Of a stretch of DNA of 20,919 bases, positions 14,074 through 20,919 are shown piece by piece. Position 1 is the stretch's first letter; each line of letters begins with the position of its first letter. Below the pieces are notes generated by a model. The model searched no databases and was not told where the DNA came from. It worked only from the letters and a program-made list of their open reading frames with translations. Made by a program: the position numbers and the translations under genes. The stretch lies in the NCBI GenBank assembly GCA_964464635.1, contig CAYXGT010000050.1:1-20919 (forward strand), read 5' to 3'. The DNA is from CAYLMG01 sp964464635. Its GTDB lineage: Bacteria > Planctomycetota > Phycisphaerae > Sedimentisphaerales > Anaerobacaceae.

Positions 14074-14928
14074 TCAGATTCTATACTCCATTGCCATATC
14101 CTTCTGAGTATTATAATGAATAATCCCCTGAATAATATTCTTAAGGACAGTTTGTAAAAACTTATCCAGTTTCCTTCCCTTATTATAATCAGCGGGAGCA
14201 ATATAGTCAACCCTCGCGTTTTTAAATAACCTCTTACATACAGCTAAACCTTTTCTGCTATGAGGTTTATATACAGCAATAGCAGACCCGCCGTTTTTCT
14301 TGGTTACCGTCATGCAAGGTACATCAGTCATCCCATCACCCACATAGATAATGTTGGAAAACGGAATTGGTCTTTCCTTTTCTAACATAAATTCGTTAAT
14401 ACTCTCTTCCAATCTCTCCTTTCCCTTGTTAATCCGAAACAGAAACTGTGTTTTAACTGTATCAGTAACCACAAGCTTGGGATACTTCGGCGCATTATAT
14501 TGGTCGTAATAATACTCAGAAGCAAAAATATTGAAGAACTCACTTTTTATTTTAGTTTTGTCTATAATCTCTTTGAGGCCCGATGATAAGATATAATGAC
14601 GCAATTTTATTTTACCTTTTGATTCAGATTTCACAAATTTATTGATTCGCTTGAAGTATTTTTCTACGCCAGGAAAAAATTCTATCTTTGAGGCCATTCT
14701 GCCTAAATCAGTTTTGCTAATCCTTGCATTGGCCGCGTTTGCTTTTTCCAGCATTAACATCATGTAGGTAATTATCTCTTCACCTTTGATTTCCGCATTC
14801 TTTTTTTTAACTTCCTCCCAAAATTTTGAAGGTTTAATAAACTGTGGAAAAACAGTATATTCCTGCATTGGCTGTGGACTTAAAGTTCCGTCAAAATCAT
14901 AAACTATTGCTATGATATTTCGCTTCAT
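14074..14928 (-). CDS. HAD-superfamily phosphatase-like hydrolase
   Basis: Haloacid-dehalogenase-superfamily protein of 284 residues, probably a cytoplasmic phosphatase. Motif I YDFDGTLS has the nucleophile Asp11 and Asp13; motif II is near ILSSGLKE (Ser115/Ser116); a Lys in the TDTVKTQ region is a candidate motif III; motif IV is VGDGMTDVP (196-204). A helical cap lies between motifs I and II. The substrate is not evident; phosphoserine-phosphatase-like members share this arrangement. Base composition and codon choice (many AAA, ATA and TTT codons) are clearly more AT-rich than those of flanking genes, suggesting a different origin. A candidate promoter lies just upstream, and the small basic protein follows 13 bases after the stop. 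Confidence 0.82.
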   Translation of the reverse strand: MKRNIIAIVYDFDGTLSPQPMQEYTVFPQFIKPSKFWEEVKKKNAEIKGEEIITYMMLMLEKANAANARISKTDLGRMASKIEFFPGVEKYFKRINKFVKSESKGKIKLRHYILSSGLKEIIDKTKIKSEFFNIFASEYYYDQYNAPKYPKLVVTDTVKTQFLFRINKGKERLEESINEFMLEKERPIPFSNIIYVGDGMTDVPCMTVTKKNGGSAIAVYKPHSRKGLAVCKRLFKNARVDYIAPADYNKGRKLDKFLQTVLKNIIQGIIHYNTQKDMAMEYRI

Positions 14929-14937
14929 TATAAGTGT

Positions 14938-14966
14938 ACGATACTTAATATATCCTTCAGCGTCAA
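14938..14966 (-). promoter_or_regulatory. Candidate promoter of the HAD gene
   Basis: Minus strand TTGACG (14961-14966), spacer 17, TATCGT (14938-14943). Good -35, weaker -10. The transcript would start only a few bases before the ATG (14926-14928), which has no clear ribosome-binding site. Confidence 0.35.
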
Positions 14967-15196
14967 CGCCATAAATTCTATTTCTAATATTGATCTGAAA
15001 AATAGCTAAAATAATAGATTTCGATCAAAAAACGGCCGACCAAAACCATATCAATAAATACTATTACATTACTTCGAATATTTATGTGAGGCTTACTTTA
15101 TCGGTTTTTGAGGCATAACTTCTTTGATTGCACGTACGTTTTTCTGGTTTTAAGCGCGGAACCTGTTAGTTCCCAGGATTATAAAAACGTCGGCAA
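14967..15196. other. AT-rich intergenic stretch right of the HAD island
   Basis: No gene seen. It holds the second copies of AATATTGATC (14986-14995) and AAAACCATATCAA (15042-15054). A hairpin GGAAC(CTGTTA)GTTCC at 15158-15173 lies 24 bases past the ilvE stop; no U-run follows it on the minus strand, so it is at best a weak terminator. Confidence 0.5.
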
Positions 15197-16051
15197 TTAT
15201 TTACCGTGGGCATACTCGTAGAATTTTTCTCTCAGCCGCTTCGTTAAGGGACCGGGCCTGCCGTCACCGATTACTCTGCCGTCGATATCGACAACGCCTA
15301 TTACCTCGGCTGCCGTACCGGTAAGAAACAGTTCGTCACAAACGTACAGGTCAAATCTTGTCAGGTTCTTCTCGATTACTTTTATGCCCTCTTTTTCTGC
15401 GAGGCCGATAACGACCTGTCGGGTGATACCGACCAGCGAGCCGGCCTGTACGGGCGGAGTATAAATTACACCATCTCTTACGATGAAAACATTATCACCT
15501 GTCGCTTCCGCAACGTAGCCAAGATGGTTATACATAATGGCTTCGGGGACATTTCTGTCCAGAGCCTCTATCTTGGCCAGGATATTATTAAGATAGTTCA
15601 GGCTTTTAACCTGCGGCGGCACAGAGAGCGGATGATTACGAATCGTAGCTGCGCTAATTACCTTCAAGCCTTTCTCATAAAGCTCTTCCGGATAAAGCTG
15701 AATACTATCGACTATAATAAAAACCTGAGGCTTTTTGCAGACAAAAGGATTCAGCCCCAGCGTTCCAACGCCCCGCGTAACAACCAGTCTTATATAGCCG
15801 TTGACGATGTTATTGGCTTCGACTGTTTTTTGTGTAGCGTCGGCCAGCTTCTCACGTTCCATCGGCATTGTCAACCTAATCGCCTTTGCGGAGTTGTACA
15901 GCCTGTCGAGATGAGCCTCGAATTCGAAAATTTTACCGCCGTAAATCCTGATACCTTCAAATACGCCGTCACCGTAAAGAAGACCATGGTCAAAAACGGA
16001 AATCTTTGCCTCTTTCTCATCTACAAGTCTGTCATTAAGCCAAATTTTCAT
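15197..16051 (-). CDS. ilvE: Branched-chain amino acid aminotransferase
   Basis: Class IV PLP aminotransferase of 284 residues that interconverts Leu, Ile and Val with their 2-oxoacids, in the cytoplasm. The N-terminal DHGLLYGDGVFEGIR (21-35) is diagnostic. The PLP lysine is Lys149 in VKSLNYLNN, the GDNVF segment lies near the phosphate site, and DELFLTGTAAEV contains conserved Thr/Gly residues of the cofactor pocket. The frame opens at 16096, but ATG 16051 with upstream GAGGA gives the family start; the extra codons run toward a palindromic element. It is downstream of the LolD-type gene in the same direction, across repeat copy 8. D-amino-acid or aminodeoxychorismate lyase-type members are related, but the motifs and length fit IlvE best. 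Confidence 0.93.
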   Translation of the reverse strand: MKIWLNDRLVDEKEAKISVFDHGLLYGDGVFEGIRIYGGKIFEFEAHLDRLYNSAKAIRLTMPMEREKLADATQKTVEANNIVNGYIRLVVTRGVGTLGLNPFVCKKPQVFIIVDSIQLYPEELYEKGLKVISAATIRNHPLSVPPQVKSLNYLNNILAKIEALDRNVPEAIMYNHLGYVAEATGDNVFIVRDGVIYTPPVQAGSLVGITRQVVIGLAEKEGIKVIEKNLTRFDLYVCDELFLTGTAAEVIGVVDIDGRVIGDGRPGPLTKRLREKFYEYAHGK

Positions 16052-16089
16052 TTGTAACAATTCCTCGAATCTTTCAATCAAAAAATATA

Positions 16090-16139
16090 GTAACACGGGC
16101 TTAAAGCCCGTGTTATCACGGCCAAGATGGCCGTGCTAC
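16090..16139. repeat. Palindromic element, copy 8 (50 bp, reverse orientation)
   Basis: GTAACACGGGC(TTAAA)GCCCGTGTTA hairpin followed by CACGGCC(AAGAT)GGCCGTG, ending CTAC: the canonical unit read from the other strand. It starts 11 bases after the stop of the LolD-type gene. Confidence 0.96.
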
Positions 16140-16150
16140 CTTTTGCTTTT

Positions 16151-16855
16151 TTAGCCCTTTACACTCGTTATTTTGCCCTCAGCCAGCCTGACAACCCTGT
16201 TAGCTCTTTCGGCAATTCTCTGGTCGTGGGTTACCATAATGATCGTCTGTCCGGCCTTATTTATCTCATCAAAGACCCGCAGTATATCATTTCCTGTGTG
16301 CTGGTCAAGATTTCCCGTCGGCTCATCGGCTAAAAGAACTTCCGGCTCATTCATTAATGCCCTGGCGATTGCGACTCTCTGCCTTTCTCCTCCGGATAAT
16401 TGATACGGCTTATGCCTGAGCCTTTCGGCCAAACCAAGCCTCTCGAGCAGGGTCCTCGCTCTTTTTTTAGCCCTGCCTCTTATTCCAAGCCATCCGATAA
16501 CGCTCGAGCCCGCCATTGCAGGTAAATAAACGTTTTCAAGTACATTCAATTCATCAAACAAATGATAAAACTGGAATACAAATCCGACATCTCTGTTCCG
16601 AAACCTGTTAAGCTGCCCTGAGCTGAATCGGCTTACATCCCGGCCATTGAAGCTGACAGTGCCGCTGCCCGGTTTATCGAGGGCTCCCAGTATATGCAAA
16701 AGTGTGCTTTTGCCGCTGCCCGAAGCGCCAATGACTGCAAGAAACTCTCCTTTCTTTACAGCTAAATCTACGCCCCTGAGAACGCTAACCTCAGCGGTTC
16801 CCATTCGATAGGATTTGCAAATACCTTCCGTTTCTAATATATAATCGTTGCTCAT
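16151..16855 (-). CDS. lolD: LolD/MacB-type ABC transporter ATP-binding protein
   Basis: ATPase subunit (234 residues) of a mechanotransmission-type ABC transporter with FtsX-like permeases. Walker A GASGSGKS is at residues 43-50, the Q-loop Gln at 95, the signature LSGGE at 153-157, Walker B LLADEP followed by TGNLD (to 184), and the H-loop His in VTHD. TGNLD is typical of the LolD/MacB/FtsE group. Its ATG overlaps the stop of the permease gene (ATGA), so ATPase and permease are translationally coupled. With two distinct permeases upstream, a LolCDE-like lipoprotein-release complex is the best guess; a peptide or macrolide exporter of MacB type is less likely, because the two permeases lack a fused ATPase. 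Confidence 0.9.
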   Translation of the reverse strand: MSNDYILETEGICKSYRMGTAEVSVLRGVDLAVKKGEFLAVIGASGSGKSTLLHILGALDKPGSGTVSFNGRDVSRFSSGQLNRFRNRDVGFVFQFYHLFDELNVLENVYLPAMAGSSVIGWLGIRGRAKKRARTLLERLGLAERLRHKPYQLSGGERQRVAIARALMNEPEVLLADEPTGNLDQHTGNDILRVFDEINKAGQTIIMVTHDQRIAERANRVVRLAEGKITSVKG

Positions 16856-18213
16856 AACTTACTCACCCGTAAAGTCTCAACCGGTTGAAGCCTGCCCGCC
16901 TGCCTGCTCGGCAAAAGGGCGCCTACCAGACAGGCTGAAACTGCCGAAAGTATGATAATGATAAGTACACGCAAATCAATACTATTTGGGATATCACCAA
17001 TAGCATAAAGTTCCCGGTCCCACAGCTGAAAATCAAAATGCTCAAAAAGCCAGTCTTCAATCTGGTTTATATGCACCAGAAATTGCCAGCCGCATATCGA
17101 ACCGATAGCGGAACCCAAAGCTCCTATCAAAAAAGCAAACATCAAAAACAGAAGCATAATATTGCCGTTCGAGATGCCCACGCTCTTCAGTATCCCGATG
17201 TCTTTGCTTTTATGGCTGACTATCATATAGAACACAACAAATACGATAAAAACAGTTATAACCGCCATCATTGCAAAAACGATTATCATCAGGGCCTGCT
17301 GAGTCTCTGCAACCGCAACCATATCGCGGTTATAAACCTTCCAGCTTTGCACTTTAACATTTTTCAGCAGCTCCGACTGGGCTAAACCTTTTTTATCTTC
17401 TACAAATTTATTCCACAAAAACTGAACCTTCGAGCAGCCGGCATTGAGAGCTACGCCATCGGCGAACTTCACAAAAAGAGCATTTGCTCTTTTAGGCTCA
17501 CCTGCCATTCCAGCAAGGAGCTGAGCCTGCTCAAATGGAAGATAAATTGTTTTCCAGTCCGAGCTGATTCCGGTATGTGCCACATCGCTTAGGGCAAAAA
17601 TCTTTGAACTTACGACATCCGTGCCGGCCCTGGCCAAAGCGCCTTTTGCCGTCAGGGGAAAGCAGCTCACATCCACCTTAATCTGAGGTATCTGCTCCGG
17701 CAATATGTAATTGCCGTTCGTGTCCCTCTCGAATAAAAATCCTATTCCCATAATACAGCCGGGCAGGTTAACGTCATAAGATTGTTTAAAAGAATTTCTA
17801 ATCCCGCCGGTTGTAAATATGAGCCACTCAGAAAAACCGGTCGCTCTGCTGTGTAATAGCGGGTCAATACCTGTAACTTCCAGTGTACGGTCAATATAAA
17901 AACTGCTGTCGGCATCCTGAACGCTCCTGACGATTGCGTAACTTTTTATTACAGGTGAAACCGCCTCTATCTCGTTTTGCTCCTGCAGTTTCCGGCTAAA
18001 TTCCTCATAGTAGCCGAAACCGACCAGTGATTTTGTGCTTACGACGCAATCGCCGCTGTACAAATGCGTCTTATTTTTGAAGTCGGCTGTAAGCCCGCTC
18101 AGCACGGTCATAACAACAAATACAACGAATACACAAAGCGCCACCGCGAAAACGGAAAAGTAACTTATCCGTCTTTTCAGAAGAAACCTAAATGCCAGCA
18201 CAAATTTATACAT
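16852..18213 (-). CDS. FtsX/LolC-E-type ABC transporter permease (second of pair)
   Basis: Permease of 453 residues with the four-segment FtsX/LolCE plan. The first membrane segment (about 19-42, YFSVFAVALCVFVVFVVMTVLSGL) is followed by a large periplasmic domain of about 270 residues, then three segments near the C-terminus (MIIVFAMMAVITVFIVFVVFYMI; FLMFAFLIGALGSAIG; LRVLIIIILSAVSACLVGALL). The cytoplasmic KSKDIGILKSVG coupling-helix motif follows segment two, as in LolC/LolE. It ends in RQAGRLQPVETLRV, the family tail. The start is 44 bases after the other permease gene, and it overlaps lolD by four bases. It differs from its partner over most of its length, so the pair is a heterodimer rather than a recent duplicate. 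Substrate is inferred only from the family. Confidence 0.88.
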   Translation of the reverse strand: MYKFVLAFRFLLKRRISYFSVFAVALCVFVVFVVMTVLSGLTADFKNKTHLYSGDCVVSTKSLVGFGYYEEFSRKLQEQNEIEAVSPVIKSYAIVRSVQDADSSFYIDRTLEVTGIDPLLHSRATGFSEWLIFTTGGIRNSFKQSYDVNLPGCIMGIGFLFERDTNGNYILPEQIPQIKVDVSCFPLTAKGALARAGTDVVSSKIFALSDVAHTGISSDWKTIYLPFEQAQLLAGMAGEPKRANALFVKFADGVALNAGCSKVQFLWNKFVEDKKGLAQSELLKNVKVQSWKVYNRDMVAVAETQQALMIIVFAMMAVITVFIVFVVFYMIVSHKSKDIGILKSVGISNGNIMLLFLMFAFLIGALGSAIGSICGWQFLVHINQIEDWLFEHFDFQLWDRELYAIGDIPNSIDLRVLIIIILSAVSACLVGALLPSRQAGRLQPVETLRVSKL

Positions 18214-18257
18214 ACAATAACTTTCTCACATGAGTCTAACTTCGCTGACTCAACGAG

Positions 18258-19565
18258 CTATTCATACCTGAGAATATCAACGGGTTTTGTTTTAGCTGCA
18301 ACTATTGCAGGTATTAACGCACCCAAACAACAGCCCACAACCGCCGCTAAAGTTATTGGCAAAATGTCAGGCCAGTTAAGCTGATTCGGTATATAATTGA
18401 GCAAATACGAGCTTCTTCTCCAGAGCTTTATACCTGAAAGTATGTGCACCCATCGCTCAAGGAGATTTACATTGCTGATAATAACGTACCCGATAAATAC
18501 TCCTACAGCTGAGCCGACCACCCCGACACAGCCGCCGAATCCCGCAAATATCGCCGCCGCTGTCGCAGTGCCCGCGCCGCAGCTCTTGATTATCGCGATG
18601 TCCTTTAGCTTGGTCTCGACTATCATATAAAATATGCAGAATACGAGCAGAACAACAACCGAGCATATAACAGAGAATATCAAAAGCAAAACCGCCATCT
18701 GTTTTCGAAGCTCCTGAAAATAACTGTGTTCCTCCTCGTAATCTATATGCATCCTCGAAACATCCTCATCAGCCCAGCCCAGGTCTTCTTTGGCAAAGGT
18801 TTTCCAGACGCCGAATACGGCCGATTGCATCGCTTGTTTGCTGTAGTTCTTGTTGAGCTTCAGCTTGAAAAAGTTCGCATATTCACCTTCTGCTATATCG
18901 GTTTGAATTCCGAAAAGATACCCGAAAGGGACATACAACGTCTGGTCGCCCCAGATTGTGTCGGTAAATGCAATATCAGATATTCTCAAAGGTATGACTT
19001 TGCGCTTCCTGCCAAAACCTTCCGTCGTAAGCACAACTTTTTTACCTATCAGCTTTCTGATTTCCTCCATATCATATTTATCAGTCTTTTCGTTCGGTTC
19101 AGCTATGATATTGACACCGACCCAGACTCCATTCGCATCAGGATAACCGGCAGTTTCAAAATTCAATGGGCCGTCCTGATTTCTTTGCCTTAAAAGGCAG
19201 TTCTTCCAGTCGATAAATTTGCTGTCCTTTTCAATATCGATACCCTTGATAGCGGCCTCTCGCACATCGCCGCTTTCAAGCCAGAGCAGTCCACCACCCG
19301 CACAAATAGGTGCTGCAGCATCCACCTCTCTTAAAAGCTCCAGCCTGTCAAGAAAAGCACTGTACTGCGGAATGGGTTTACCGTAGATATATGCAACAGC
19401 GTCACCTGACTCAGCCGCAAGACTATTTTTTAAACCTTCAATCAAACCGGTAAAAAAACTGTCCACGACCAAAAGCAGCGACACCGACAGCGCAACTGCG
19501 ACGATGCAAAGAATGACAATCTTCCTCTTACGTAAATACCGAAGCCATAGGAATAATTTAAGCAC
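18258..19565 (-). CDS. FtsX/LolC-E-type ABC transporter permease (first of pair)
   Basis: Permease of 435 residues, partner of the previous gene. Segment one is about 16-38 (IVILCIVAVALSVSLLLVV), then a periplasmic domain, then segments around MAVLLLIFSVICSVVVLLVF, AIFAGFGGCVGVVGSAVGVFIGY and 401-424 (ILPITLAAVVGCCLGALIPA). KLKDIAIIKSCGA is the cytoplasmic coupling motif, and the tail KTKPVDILRYE is typical. The start is GTG 19565 with GGAAG upstream. It is the first gene of the transporter group, 85 bases downstream of lysS with a palindromic element between. The order permease-permease-ATPase differs from the lolC-lolD-lolE order of enterobacteria. Confidence 0.87.
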   Translation of the reverse strand: MLKLFLWLRYLRKRKIVILCIVAVALSVSLLLVVDSFFTGLIEGLKNSLAAESGDAVAYIYGKPIPQYSAFLDRLELLREVDAAAPICAGGGLLWLESGDVREAAIKGIDIEKDSKFIDWKNCLLRQRNQDGPLNFETAGYPDANGVWVGVNIIAEPNEKTDKYDMEEIRKLIGKKVVLTTEGFGRKRKVIPLRISDIAFTDTIWGDQTLYVPFGYLFGIQTDIAEGEYANFFKLKLNKNYSKQAMQSAVFGVWKTFAKEDLGWADEDVSRMHIDYEEEHSYFQELRKQMAVLLLIFSVICSVVVLLVFCIFYMIVETKLKDIAIIKSCGAGTATAAAIFAGFGGCVGVVGSAVGVFIGYVIISNVNLLERWVHILSGIKLWRRSSYLLNYIPNQLNWPDILPITLAAVVGCCLGALIPAIVAAKTKPVDILRYE

Positions 19566-19580
19566 TTCTTAACTTCCTTA

Positions 19581-19650
19581 GTATCACGGGCTTGAAGCAA
19601 GTACCACGGGCTTCCAGCCCGTGGTAACACGGACAAGATGTCCGTGATAC
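19581..19650. repeat. Palindromic element, copy 9 (three hairpins, reverse orientation)
   Basis: 70 bp: degenerate B arm GTATCACGGGCTTGAAGC, a perfect B hairpin (ACCACGGGCTTCCAGCCCGTGGT), then arm A (ACACGGACAAGATGTCCGTG), ending ATAC. The outer ends GTATCACGG and CCGTGATAC are inverted repeats of each other. Its end touches the TAG stop of lysS (19650-19652). Confidence 0.95.
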
Positions 19651-20919
19651 TACTTTGGTCTCAATAAAGGAAACAGCACAACATCACGAATACTCGCAGC
19701 TCCGGTCAAAAACATAACCAGCCTGTCAATCCCGATGCCAAGTCCGCCTGCGGGCGGCATCCCGTATTTTAGCGCTGTAATAAAATCTTCATCCATTTTC
19801 GCCATAGAATCCTCCTGGCCGCGAAGCTGAATCCTGAAATTCTTTTCCTGAACAGCCGGGTCGTTCAGCTCCGTATATGCGTTGGCCACTTCCATTTTGC
19901 CGATGTAAAGCTCAAAACGCTCGGCATAACTGGGATTCTCTTTACTGAGTCTTGTAAGGGGGCAAAGCTCAGCCGGGTAGTCCATCACAAATGTAGGGTC
20001 AATCAGTTTGTCCTCGACACAGGCTTCGAACACCTCACTGATAACCACCACATCATCCATATTTGCCTGCTCAATCTCAAGTTCCGCGGCCTTCTTTCTT
20101 AAGGCACTAATGTCGTCAATTTTGCAGCCGCTGTATTCTCCAAGAAGCTCAGCATATTTAGCCCGCCGCCAGGGTTTCTCAAAGTTTATTTTCATATCAC
20201 AAAATTGAACCTCTTTGCCTTCGCAGTACTTCTGTACCAAAAGACAAACAAGCTCTTCGGTCAAATCCATCATCACATTGTAGTCGGCATACGCCTGATA
20301 CAGCTCCAGCATCGTAAATTCCGGATTGTGCCATCTGCTCAGTCCCTCGTTACGGAAATTGCGGTTTATCTCGAAGACTTTTTCCATGCCGCCTGCCAGC
20401 AGGCGCTTCAAAAAAAGCTCCGGTGCGATTCGCAGAAACAAGTCCATATCAAGACTGTTATGATGTGTTATAAACGGTTTTGCCGCGGCTCCTCCTGCTA
20501 TCGTCTGCATCATAGGTGTCTCAACTTCCAGAAAATCCTTATCCCGCAGAAACTGCCTGGTTGCAGCGATGATGTCACTTCGTTTCTTGAACAGCTCCAT
20601 TACTTCGGGATTTACCCAGAGGTCAACATAGCGCATCCTATACCGCAGGTCAACATCTGCCAGGCCGTGAAACTTTTCAGGCGGCTGCATCAGCGATTTG
20701 CTTAATATGGTCAATTTTTCCGCCCATACGGTAATCTCGCCGGTCTTTGTCATTCCCAGCAGGCCCTCGGCTCCGATTATGTCACCAGCCTCAAGCAGCT
20801 TTGCCAGCTCCCACTGGTCACTGAGAATCTTCTTGCTTAAGCCTATCTGGATGCTGCCGCTGCTATCGCGAAGTGTGATGAAAATCAGTTTGCCGATATC
20901 TCTTAAAAGCACGATTCTG
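19650..20919 (-). CDS. lysS: Lysyl-tRNA synthetase, class II (5' truncated by the window edge)
   Basis: Class II lysyl-tRNA synthetase, charging tRNA-Lys in the cytoplasm; 422 C-terminal codons are present. The visible part begins in the anticodon-binding OB fold (LLRDIGKLIFITLRDSSG) and runs through class II motif 1 (FLEVETPMM), motif 2 (RNFRNEGLSRWHNPEF, with the catalytic Arg) and motif 3 (GIGIDRLVMFL, Arg in GIDR), ending LFPLLRPK as usual. The frame stays open to the window end, so the GTG at 20912 is not the start. The missing part should be roughly 70-80 residues. The transporter genes follow 85 bases downstream. Confidence 0.96.
   Translation of the reverse strand, partial: RIVLLRDIGKLIFITLRDSSGSIQIGLSKKILSDQWELAKLLEAGDIIGAEGLLGMTKTGEITVWAEKLTILSKSLMQPPEKFHGLADVDLRYRMRYVDLWVNPEVMELFKKRSDIIAATRQFLRDKDFLEVETPMMQTIAGGAAAKPFITHHNSLDMDLFLRIAPELFLKRLLAGGMEKVFEINRNFRNEGLSRWHNPEFTMLELYQAYADYNVMMDLTEELVCLLVQKYCEGKEVQFCDMKINFEKPWRRAKYAELLGEYSGCKIDDISALRKKAAELEIEQANMDDVVVISEVFEACVEDKLIDPTFVMDYPAELCPLTRLSKENPSYAERFELYIGKMEVANAYTELNDPAVQEKNFRIQLRGQEDSMAKMDEDFITALKYGMPPAGGLGIGIDRLVMFLTGAASIRDVVLFPLLRPK

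Noticed and set aside
14061..14210. Upstream extension of the 50-residue protein frame
   Set aside because: It overlaps the HAD gene, and ATG 14060 has the only good ribosome-binding site.
19442..19636. Open frame on the minus strand starting with repeat-encoded MSVLPRAGSPWY
   Set aside because: Starts within repeat copy 9 and then overlaps the permease gene in another frame.
1086..19650. The repeated hairpins as a CRISPR array
   Set aside because: Copies are thousands of bases apart, vary in length and orientation, have no regular spacers, and no cas genes are present.
1086..19650. The hairpins as intrinsic terminators
   Set aside because: Stems are GC-rich, but no run of T follows on the transcribed strand, and one copy lies inside an open gene.

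Overview
The window looks like a chromosomal segment of an anaerobic or facultatively anaerobic, double-membraned bacterium, most probably a member of the Planctomycetota (Phycisphaerae-like). This placement is inferred from three things: a ferredoxin-linked 2-oxoacid oxidoreductase, several ExbB/ExbD genes without an ordinary TonB, and many short dispersed palindromes between genes. No rRNA or other decisive marker is present. No tRNA, CRISPR array, prophage or transposase gene was recognised.

Layout. The plus-strand half (1-6929) holds the end of korA plus korB and korC (2-oxoacid:ferredoxin oxidoreductase), an exbD gene overlapping a large secreted helical protein of unknown function, clpX, and an orphan DNA methyltransferase. 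A 36-bp convergent gap (6930-6965) separates it from the minus-strand half. Read in the direction of transcription (right to left), that half holds: lysS (cut by the window edge), two FtsX/LolC-E-type permeases and a LolD-type ATPase, a branched-chain aminotransferase, a HAD hydrolase with a 50-residue basic protein in an AT-rich island, a long-chain polyprenyl diphosphate synthase, rarA, 5-formyltetrahydrofolate cyclo-ligase, a LysM/L,D-transpeptidase, a membrane-anchored von Willebrand A (VWA) protein, exbB and a second exbD.

Main observations. (1) A 50-bp two-hairpin palindromic element, with 70-73 bp three-hairpin and shorter or degenerate variants, occurs nine times plus one remnant. All eight intergenic copies lie between codirectional genes, within 0-14 nt of the upstream gene's stop codon and often overlapping it. 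Two stem positions covary between copies. (2) The ninth copy lies inside the second exbD and is read through in frame, adding about 17 residues to its periplasmic domain, much like the Rickettsia palindromic elements. (3) The VWA protein next to exbB/exbD begins with a TolA/TonB-like membrane anchor containing the SxxxH signature. This suggests a proton-motive-force-driven VWA machine in the cell envelope, with the LysM/L,D-transpeptidase as its upstream neighbour. (4) The HAD/small-protein island is AT-rich and flanked by short direct repeats, consistent with acquisition.

How the genes fit together. Much of the window concerns the envelope: a Lol-like transporter, L,D-transpeptidase, ExbB/ExbD/VWA, polyprenyl diphosphate for quinones or lipid carriers, and a secreted helical protein. 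The rest is core metabolism and information processing. Repeats between codirectional genes could act as processing or stability elements in polycistronic mRNAs, but that is inference.
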